Assembly: GCA_023627715.1 (NCBI GenBank)
Contig: JAMAHW010000085.1
Coordinates: 62,001-126,000, forward strand
DNA from: Periconia sp. R9002
Lineage: Eukaryota; Ascomycota; Dothideomycetes; Pleosporales; Periconiaceae
Direction of reading: 5' to 3'
DNA: 64,000 nucleotides
Of this stretch, positions 55,546 through 64,000 are shown piece by piece. A program made the translations under genes and the position numbers. Numbering within the stretch: position 1 is the stretch's first letter; each line of letters starts with the position of its first letter. The notes below the pieces were generated by a model that saw only the letters and a list, made by a program, of their open reading frames with translations, was not told the DNA's origin and searched no databases.

Positions 55546-58500
55546 ATAGCTATTTGTTGGATGGGTGTTGTTCCCAGTTGTATATAGTATGGTCGGTTTT
55601 TAAGGAGACAGATAATGCGAAAACGAAATATGAAAGTTGATTGACAAAAAACCCTTCTTGCCTAATTCCTGAGTGTGTTTCGTGATTTTTACAATTGATA
55701 TGGCCTTATAATGTGGCATTTTTCCAGAGGCTTGTTGATTTACAGCCTGTTTAAGCTACAACAACTGTTTCCAGGACGAAGTTAGACGGTAATTCGGCTC
55801 TGCAGGTATTTGCTTTCATTGAGATACATGATCAATTGATGCGTATTTTGCCATATGACTGTTTCGCAAGCACGTTTTCTTCTTCATATTAAAGAAGACG
55901 CGATGATACGATCTAAGAAATGTGTCAACGGCCTTAGGAGATTTTTATCCCGCTTACTCTCTTTTTCGCCTTCATTTCGATTGCATGCGCTTTGAGGGTG
56001 CAACATCCGCGCAGTCTACAGAGGTGGAATATGCGAAAATTGTAAAGAGGCAAGACGTCGCAATAGAGAAGACGTTAAGGTTTAGAATTACTAGATAATC
56101 AACGTTAGCGTCGGACACGGATCTGTGGATGGATCCTTACTTGCATAGGCGGATCGCCACGTGCGTTAAAAATACGGTGCCGTATTGCCGTGCTGCACGT
56201 CAACACCGTGCACGGCCCGTCCCACTCGTTTTCGGATCCCAAATGTGGATTCCATAGGATATTATGATATGGTTTCTGATGATTTGTTTAGTAGATGTCT
56301 TAAGTGTTAGCGTATACCCGTCAGTAAATTCCAAATTAACGGTCGTGAATGATCATCTTCTAATTCTGGCTAGCGCATCAGTTCTGGTTCAAAGGATGTG
56401 GCAAAATAATCCAACAATTAGTGAAGTTTTCTACAGCCGGCTATCTCGTTTGAGTTTTTTTGTTTTCATGAGCTCCCTTGCATTCCAGTCAAGCAATACC
56501 TTAATAACGAACAGTTTCTATAAACCATTGTCAATCTTGTGGAATTCTTCCGAGGATGCCATCTGCCAGAAATCCAGATGTAATCGTCGTAAGGCTTTGG
56601 TAACGAAGAGAATTAGATAAGGGTGCACATTCTAGTCTCTCATCCACTTCCAGACCCTACTATTCCAGTTCCAAAAGTACTTATATGGAGCTCAGATCCT
56701 TCGAGCCCCGTCGGCTGCCAACGCAACAATGTTAATGGAGATGTTTAAGTGACCCCAACTCACCATCCATCTGCTATGGAATATATGTAATTTTTTTACT
56801 ATAATTCACGGTTTTGGTGTTAGAATTAGTCGTCATTTTACTTTTGGATTATTGTTTTGCTGAGGTAGAACCCCTCCCAATTGTGCAAAAGTACAAAAAA
56901 TAACCTACATTTATTCAAACTACACAAGCTATGGGTCTCATCAGCATACTACCAATCCGGCGGCCGCAATAATTGAGTGAAACTGCCATATAATGGAAGA
57001 TAAAACCTCCACAAAGAAAGAACTGAAATCTGCTTAACTATTGAGGAAGACTCCACTCATCAAGTATACAAGAAATTTAGAATTAGCTCGGTGATAGAAA
57101 AGAACGAAATGCTTTGAGCTAAACACACAGACAGAACTTTGGTAGAAATCTCATGTATCCACGCTCTGTTAGACAAATTTCAGATGAAGAATCGCAGGAC
57201 AAAATCCCGCACTTACTTAACTGAACTTAGACGTGGATAACATAGCTCGAGTCAGTGCAAACATCGATGCTACCTATGATGGGGACACCGTAATCTCCTC
57301 TACGCTTTTTTTTTGTCTTTGTTTTTTGAGCTTATATTCCAGATGAGACATTCCAGCTCCACAACACATGCATTGGCAACTTGTTCCATTGCCCCTACGC
57401 AGGCAGGATTGATTATTTTAACAGACCCGCCGGCTCAGCAGGCGCGAATGAGGCACCCACTTCAGTCGATGACACTGGAAAGGACTAGTTGATGGATGCG
57501 TGCGTCATTGCGCTGGCTTACCTACGAAGTTTATTGGAAAGGACGAGCGGAGTTTTGGTACACTCAACGACTAGTAACAAATCCCAATAAGACCCGCGCG
57601 ACATATCGGCATTCGCAGATCATTTGGGAGGTTTCAGCTAAAACAACATTGTGTAAAGTCCCTATGAACTTTTCGTGCCATACCCTCCCTCCGCGTATTT
57701 CTCGTATATGGTCTACACTACTTTTGTTGGAGTATTTTCCTGCGCTGAATCTTTCAAGTGCCAGTGCTTCAGTCAACCATCCAAAGTGTTTTCTTCTTCG
57801 CAATTGAATGGTGTAAGCAGTCACGGTATAAACACTGCTTTCGATCTCGGGTAACTTGCTTGGCTAGGGACCTGCTCACAGGTAACTATTGGTCACGTCT
57901 TCAGTCAGCCATATAGAGAGACCAATGTTTCGTCTTGAGGAGGGATTGGTGGGCCAACATGAGTCGGAAACCAGGAAATCGAAATTGCTTAAGAGTATGT
58001 TCAGGCCTGGTGCTTCTCGTGCTGGGTGCTCTGGATCAAGAGCACATGGCGCCTGTTAATCGAAGTTTGGTTCTCCTACGTTAACAGTTATTGATCGTTC
58101 ATTTCTTTTATCCAGAAGTACCCAGAAGCTAGTCGGAAAATCCTTACACTCTATGACCGTTTTGCCAATGTCGTATTCGGACATTTTGCCGAGTGGTAAC
58201 TAGTTTTCTTGGTGTATGCGCTCCCTCAGCCGCAGTGTAACACTCTCAGCTCTAAACAAATCTGCATCCGCGCTGAATGATGAATCCTTCGCGAGAAAGG
58301 TGATATTATTTAGTAAAAAGAATTTGATGTGGTTTCACCGCCACAATTTCCACCAATATGCGACACGGCAGTACAAGCAGCTCTAGCTGAAGCTATACGA
58401 AACAAGCTTAGCAACATCTGTTCGGAAGGAGCTCAGCCTCAAATCAAATTTTTAGGCTTGGGTGATGTATGTACCTGACTGGAGATGGTCCCCGCAGATG

Positions 58501-59301
58501 AATGCATCATCGTAACATGGCGCGATACACCAGCCGCTGGTCTTCTGCTCTGGTACTAGGCCTAGAGCCCTAGCTGGCTTTGAAACTATTATGCGCAAAC
58601 GCAACGGCACAAATGTCAAAGCCATTGGCGCTTATAGCTTTTTCACTTCCTGGAGTTGGACTAAATAACCCGTAATGGCATGCCAGATGATTTTAAACCG
58701 AATGACTCTGTATCCAACATAAAGGGAGAAGGACCTTGCGTTCGCTCTGCGTAAGTTGCTTTTTAGGGCGAAGAAGATTGGGGATGCAGAGGAGTTGGAA
58801 GGCATGGAAATAACCGTTGACCTTTTTGCGCATTCGCTGAAATAATTGTCATTTCCATGATTGACCTAGCATAGAACCATTTTCGGTAAACTCGCCGATA
58901 AATGCCGTTTTACTTGGATTGCGGCTGACCCCTCAGCTAGCCATAACCTTGTCCTTTGACCCACTTGCAATTGGCCAAGTCCGTTCCAGCAAGTCACTTT
59001 CTATACGAATTGTATGACGGTCCTGGCTTAATCTACCTTTGTACTACTTGCAACGTGCAACTTGCTACTATTACAAGCAAGAGACTAACCACAGCCTCAG
59101 CTGCGCGCAAGCTAACAGGATATTTATGTTTCATCGCTTCCTAAAATATGAACAGGGAAATGATTTGCGGCGACAGGGTAGGAAAAGCGGGGGTATTGTA
59201 TAGAACAATGCAACCTTATCAGCTGTTATAAACAACCTCTGGTCCCCAACTCAATAAACACTCTAGAATACAATCATCTCTTCGTTCCAAATCAACCAAA
59301 A
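55546..59301. other. Gene desert, about 3.8 kb
   Basis: No gene can be supported. Open frames are short and A+T-driven. The last part is the promoter of the metalloprotease, with a GATA-type site (CTTATCAG, near 59216) and a TATA-like element at 59226. Confidence 0.45.
59226..59233 (+). promoter_or_regulatory. TATA-like element of the M6 metalloprotease gene
   Basis: TTATAAAC lies 76 bp upstream of the ATG at 59302. A GATA-factor-type core (CTTATC) lies about 10 bp further upstream, consistent with nitrogen-regulated expression of a secreted protease; that link is inference. Confidence 0.45.
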
Positions 59302-60479
59302 ATGTACGGAATTCGACCTTCTCTCCTCGCAGGACTGCTGGCGGCAGCCAGTATTTTCGATTCAGCGGTCGCGCAAGCATGCCGTCCGGTATGTTCACCT
59401 CCCGGAATCTGTCTACGCTCCTGAACGATTGCTAACGATGCACCACGCATGCATAGTTACCGCGACTCGGAGGTTCAATGGCTCCCACAACCGGCACTCT
59501 GCGTGCGGCAATGATCTTCGTCGACTTTCCAGACTTTCCAGCGCAAGGCTCAACGCAGGACCATTACAACATTTTCGCCAATGCGTCGGATCTCTACAAG
59601 ACGATGTCTTACGGAAAGCTAGACCTTCAAATCATTCCGCAACTGGAAAAATTCTATCGCATGCCGGGACTCTCTTCATCTTACAACTACAAACGCGGCC
59701 TCACCACCGAAGACCACAAACGATATGTTAACGATGCCCTCAAGGCAGTCGGCACAGCCGTAAGCTTCAAAGGAATAAATGTTCTGTACGTCGTGCCTCC
59801 TATAGGCGCAGAGGAGATCTCTTTCAGTCCAACCTTGATGGTCACTGTGACCGCTGCGGATGGCACTGTTCTGGGCAACAGCGTTACGTTCGGCCAGGAC
59901 GCGTACAAGACTTGGGGCTTCAAGGTAGTCAATCACGAAACGGGACATACTATGGGTCTACCCGATCTCTATCCTTACTCCGGTGGAACAACTACGCAAT
60001 GGGTCGGCGGCTTCGACATGATGGGATTGATCAGTGGCCAGAGCCCAGACTATTTTGGAATTTTGAAGTGGCAGCTCGGCTGGCTGGGCAATGACCAGGT
60101 CGATTGTGCTAACACGACTGGTACAAGCACACACAGAATCAGCCCCATCGAAGTTCAGGGCTGTGGCAAGAAATTGGTCATGGTCCCTCTGAGCAGCACG
60201 CAGTCCATTATTGCTGAGGTGCGATCAACCCAAGGCGCTGACAAGGACGCTTGTGGGACCGGTGTCTTAATTTACGAAGCCCGGTCGGATATTGCTTCTG
60301 GTAACGGGCCCATCCACGTGATAGACTCGACGCCTGGTTCTGGAGGATGCAACCCCTCGGTGGGGGGCGAATTGAACGATGCGCCGTACAAGGTGGGGTC
60401 CACATACAATGGATCCGGACTTTCCATCACTGTCAAGGCTCAGGAGGGTGATGATTATATCGTTGAAGTGCGCCGCTAG
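59302..60479 (+). CDS. Secreted M6-family metalloprotease (369 aa, two exons)
   Basis: Exons are 59302-59388 and 59457-60479, with a 68-bp intron (GCTAAC branch site) just after the signal-peptide exon. Residues 1-24 form a signal peptide (LLAGLLAAASIFDSAVAQA). The zinc site is NHETGHTMGLPDLY with HETGH at 189-193, characteristic of M6 (immune inhibitor A-like) peptidases, and the downstream GGFDMMGLISG block is the usual Met-containing segment. The C-terminal part is a beta-rich domain with four or more Cys. Many bacterial M6 enzymes are longer and carry extra domains; this compact form resembles the fungal secreted members. The role is extracellular protein degradation. Confidence 0.92.
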
Positions 60480-61109
60480 TCAATGCCGTCTTCTCTGGTC
60501 GTGTACATATATGGGGTCAGAATATTTTGCTTCTTCGTATACACCTTCTCATATATACTGAATCATATTATATTTTCTAGCTCAGAATCTTGTATCCCAT
60601 CCTCCTGTTTGGCATATATTGGTGAAGCATGATGCGGCCGTTCATAGTTTGAGAGCAGTGAGGCTGATACGAGCACGGAAAGACACTCATACCTGTAAGT
60701 CATCCGGAAATCTGACAGGAGTTAAAGAAGGCAACCTTGTCCCCCGCTCAAGAAACGGTAATCTGTCATATACTGCAGCAGAGTTAGTCCAATTGCGGCT
60801 TCCCACGATGCACATTCACTCAAGATCGACACATCGGCTAAAATGACCTTCTTATTCCAAAACGGCGCTCGAGCGTCCACCTATCGCAGCCTGTTCAAAT
60901 ACGGGAACCTCGCTAGCAATCTACAAATCCGGCCACTGTGCCGTATTGTCCAATCGAATAATTGTCTTATCTTGGATTGCGGGGAACAGGGAACCAAGTC
61001 TTCTTGGGACTTTAAACACAACGTCTCAGTCACTCATTAGGTCGTACAAGGAGTCAAATCCTTCAATCGCTCCCTTTTTCCCGCGACCAGGTACAAGGAT
61101 CAACTCACC
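60480..61109. other. Intergenic region
   Basis: 3' flank of the metalloprotease and promoter of the next gene. No further gene was recognised. Confidence 0.5.
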
Positions 61110-62526
61110 ATGTTACTTAGATCGAGAGCTTCTTTTGATGGAGCACCTCCGCACAGAGAGGAACGACACAGAATTGAAAACGCGGCGGCAAAACTGAACA
61201 GGACTGCTTATCTGGTAGAGAGCGCTCGCAAAAAAACCTTTATCGCGTCTCTAACTACTCTATAGGCTTTGATTGGTCTTTTCACAGGCTTGGCCGTGCT
61301 TGCAGTATCCACACGTATGTTCTTTCATGTTTACAAGCGAGGCAAACTTTTCAGCGACGACATTTTCGTGGTTTTGGCAACAATCTGTCTGATAATAGAC
61401 ACGGGCATCATATACCACATACGCGACTGGATGTATATGACAGTCGCGCTAGCTACTAGCCCCAAGAATGCCGCACTGTACACCAATAACGAGTTGCTAT
61501 CGTTGTCTAGACAGCTCAAATGGAACAACCTTTATCTCGTATTTGTTTGGACGTCTATCATGGCTGTGAAAATAAGTTTCCTGGCCTTATTTTGGATTTT
61601 GATCAGGGACGTAAGCAGGCCGCTTGTGTGGCTGTGGTGGTTCACGGTGGTGGTAACGATTCTATCATGGCTTTTTAACATTCTGCGAAACCCCGTTGTT
61701 TGCGGTTGGAGCACAGGTACAAGAAATTGGTGGAATATGCGCTCTTCGTTGCTAACAAATTGTAGGCAAAAAATGCGCCCCAGTTCCTCTCTACGTCAGT
61801 CAGCTTGGCTGGACCAGCTCAGCTGTCGACATTGCGACCGACGTTCTCATCATTCTCATCCCCATACTCTTACTCCGTAATTCTCTCCTTCGATTCACGC
61901 AAAAGCTCCGCATTCTAGGCTTCCTCTGCTTGAATGTGTTCCAAATTGCAATCTGCCTTGGAAGATCCATCGGTAGCGGTTTCCGCGACCGAGATGACCA
62001 CATCAATTTCGGTATCGTGAATACATTTCTTCTGATACATATCGAAGCGAGCGTTGCTGTTATAATGAGCGGTGTCACAGCCTTCCGCACCGTTTTTGCG
62101 TCACGCATTCGTGATCGTGAACATCGACGGCGAAGCGAGGAGCGGAATTCACCCGGGATATACAACGGGGTCTTCGCTTGGCTCAAAATATCAAGTAGGA
62201 AGTCCAAGTCCAATACCGCAGCAAATACACAAAGAAGAAGGAAGCCATTCCTTACTGGGGAAGTTACGGGGGGAACTTTGCGGGGTCTTCGAACCTTTAT
62301 TCGTCGACATGATAGAGATTCTGGGCTTATGACGAGTGGAAGTACTGCCCTCGATTCTCAGTATGATCCATTGCAGAGCTACCATGAGTATATACGGAAG
62401 GAGAATACGCAAAGCCCGACGAATGCGGAAAGCCCGGCCATACCTTTGCATACCTTGCACTCGCGAGAAATTTCGGACCAAATTCAGAAGCCACAGCCAA
62501 CCCTCCAACTCAAAAGCAATAAATGA
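61110..62526 (+). CDS. Second rhodopsin-like integral membrane protein, PF20684-type (438 aa, three exons)
   Basis: Exons are 61110-61214, 61266-61716 and 61766-62526; introns are 51 and 49 bp with CTAAC branch sites. The short first exon (MLLRSRASFDGAPPHREERH) was placed by requiring a donor that joins in frame to ALIGLFTGLAVLAVSTR. Later landmarks are LFSDDIFVVLATICLII, a Cys-containing loop around CGWSTGKKCAPV, the helix SSAVDIATDVLIILIPILLL, and IEASVAVIMSGVTAFRTVF. The C-terminal tail of about 140 residues is basic and Ser/Thr-rich. It differs clearly from the protein at 45.4 kb, so it is a distant family member and not a recent duplicate. Function unknown. Confidence 0.85.
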
Positions 62527-63157
62527 AAACAAATGAGGTCATGAGTCATCCCAGGGTTGTTCGATTGCTCGTGATAGAGACACAGACAACACAGGGACGT
62601 CACCAGCCGGGGACTTACATACAGGTAAATCCAAAAGCGATTAATAATTTTCCGGGTTGGTAGAGTGGCGAGAAGTTCGTTAAGCTTCACAAAGACACAA
62701 CCAAGAAGTGGCCTTCGGGCTTGGTATGGCCCAGTAATTCACAAGAAAGTGGCAGAAGAACAGGAGGATTTGAATTAATTGTTAGTCCGAGAGAATCTGT
62801 TTTTACGGGCAATAGACAGTTTCACTCGCAGCCGCCTTGATTGTAACAGCAATCTCGAAGATAATGCATAAAAAGAATACACATGGGGTTGGTCTTGGAG
62901 AGTCCCATCGTGGGGTCTAAAAGAGCTTACTTCAGTGTTCCATTGCGCTTGTGCGCAAGGATGTGGTGTGGCCACAGGTGTCAGCAATTACAGCGCCGTA
63001 CAGGCACAACCCCACTTACCCTTTTTTGAACCGGGCGTAAAGAGGCGTAAGCAACCCATCTGTTTCTTCCTCTTCACGGATGCTTCCATGCTTCCTTGAC
63101 TTTACTTTAGATCTCGTTGAACTCCCGTTTCATTTTCATCAATGCAAGTGAACAACA
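62527..63157. other. Intergenic region
   Basis: Holds the 3' flank of the rhodopsin-like gene and the promoter of the next gene. Nothing else was recognised. Confidence 0.5.
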
Positions 63158-63863
63158 ATGACGTGGTCACACACCCCTCGGCTTCCCATTCTTATCTGGT
63201 GTCTCTGGGTGTTCCCCTTCACTCTGTGGGATACGATCTACCTTGTCCTCAGGCCGTACAGCCTCCCCTCCAACAAATGGCACCATCCTTATTTCTCAGG
63301 AACATTCACCATCTGGGCTTCAATCGACCACATTTATGGACAAGAAGGATATAACGAGAAAGAAGGCTTTGTTCTTGCGCAAAGCGTCATGAATATGCTT
63401 GAGGCCATCCTCTGTGTTATCTATGTATGGTACATATGGACAAGCACTACTACTACTAGTAGGTTTTGGAATACAAAAGTTACTGGGGAAAAGGGCGCGA
63501 GTGCTGTGCTGGTGGGACTAAGTGCGGGCTATGTCACTGCTGTTAAAACAGGTCTTTACTGTAATTTTTTTCTGCATCTTATAGTTGTTTCATACTGTAA
63601 TGACTAGTATACTTGTATTCAAAGACAGACGCTAATTGAATAATAGTTCTACGGGAGGTTTTCTCTGGATACAAGTATACTGGCCATAACGAGTGGAAAC
63701 CATTTTTAGTCACCTGGTGTGGCATGAAGTACGTAGCTCCCCCGCGTGATGTATCATTGCTCACCTTTTTAGCCTACTTTACGCCACCGCATCGTTATAC
63801 ATGATATGGAGCTTCAGCCAGGATATTCTGAGGGGCTTAGGATCCAGCAACAACAAGGCATAG
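63158..63863 (+). CDS. EXPERA/emopamil-binding-like membrane protein (188 aa, three exons)
   Basis: Exons are 63158-63551, 63647-63728 and 63773-63863; the 95- and 44-bp GT-AG introns keep frame, and the last exon restores a hydrophobic C-terminus (LLYATASLYMIWSFS). About four or five hydrophobic helices are present. The opening ILIWCLWVFPFTLWDTIYLV and the RPYSLPSNKWHHPYFSGTFT, DHIYGQ and LAQSVMNMLEAILCVIYVWY blocks match the pattern of fungal EXPERA proteins, which relate to sterol isomerase EBP. The usual EBP His/Glu active-site set cannot be confirmed by eye. Relatives sit in some metabolite clusters as isomerase- or cyclase-like membrane proteins; that role here is speculative. Confidence 0.7.
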
Positions 63864-64000
63864 CTATTTTTTCATGCCGCGATTCTGGACATGCGACATT
63901 TTGAACTATGGGCAGTACCAGCAAGCCTGCAGAGTCTTTCATTATGCAAGGTTTCTCCATACAGATTGCCTTTGTATAAGCTAGGCTATTACTTCAGATC
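63864..64000. other. 3' flank at right edge
   Basis: Only 137 bp, with nothing recognisable. Confidence 0.4.

Noticed and set aside
1..64000. CRISPR arrays, rRNA genes, retrotransposon polyproteins or transposases
   Set aside because: None was recognised. The repeat arrays lack regular spacers, and no RT, integrase or DDE motifs were seen in the translated frames.

Overview
The window is nuclear DNA of a filamentous ascomycete (Pezizomycotina). The introns are short (about 44-130 bp) with GT..AG ends and CTAAC/CTAAT-like branch points. The gene families are typically fungal: DUF1996, rhodopsin-like PF20684 membrane proteins, fungal acyltransferases, pisatin-demethylase-like P450s, GMC oxidoreductases and F-box proteins. 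A Dothideomycete is plausible but cannot be fixed from this sequence alone. No rRNA, CRISPR or convincing tRNA gene was seen, and no intact transposon.

Layout. 1-646: 5' part of a minus-strand pseudokinase-like gene that runs off the left edge. 0.65-5.7 kb: accessory-looking DNA with three tandem-repeat arrays and one small Cys-rich ORF. 5.7-8.8 kb: a secreted DUF1996 protein and a low-complexity protein with a 12-residue internal repeat. 8.9-14.8 kb: a small metabolic group made of a branched-chain-type aminotransferase divergent from a P450, followed by an acyltransferase broken by one frameshift and one in-frame stop. 15.4-18.2 kb: a divergent pair of coiled-coil proteins. 19.3-26.5 kb: a large secreted protein of DUF7029/DUF7223 type, an F-box protein and an unknown three-exon gene. 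27.5-34.4 kb: a degenerate minisatellite and decayed coding remnants. 34.4-46.7 kb: a P450, two GMC oxidoreductases and a rhodopsin-like membrane protein, interrupted by decayed DNA. 46.7-54.4 kb and 55.6-59.3 kb: gene-poor, A+T-leaning DNA flanking a bacterial-type serine protease. 59.3-63.9 kb: an M6-family metalloprotease, a second rhodopsin-like protein and an EXPERA-like membrane protein.

How the genes may work together. Three groups of oxidoreductases and transferases (8.9-14.8 kb, 34.4-38.3 kb, 43-44.7 kb) look like tailoring enzymes of specialised metabolism, but no synthase, transporter or Zn-cluster regulator is present, so each is at best a fragment of a pathway. Secreted proteins (DUF1996, the large DUF7029-like protein, two proteases) point to life on proteinaceous or host substrates. 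The most noteworthy signals are the broken acyltransferase next to intact partners, two GMC enzymes each lacking a different one of the two usual catalytic histidines, the bacterial-type protease standing alone in a gene desert, and a 13-bp element that is dispersed between genes and also forms the coding repeat of one protein.
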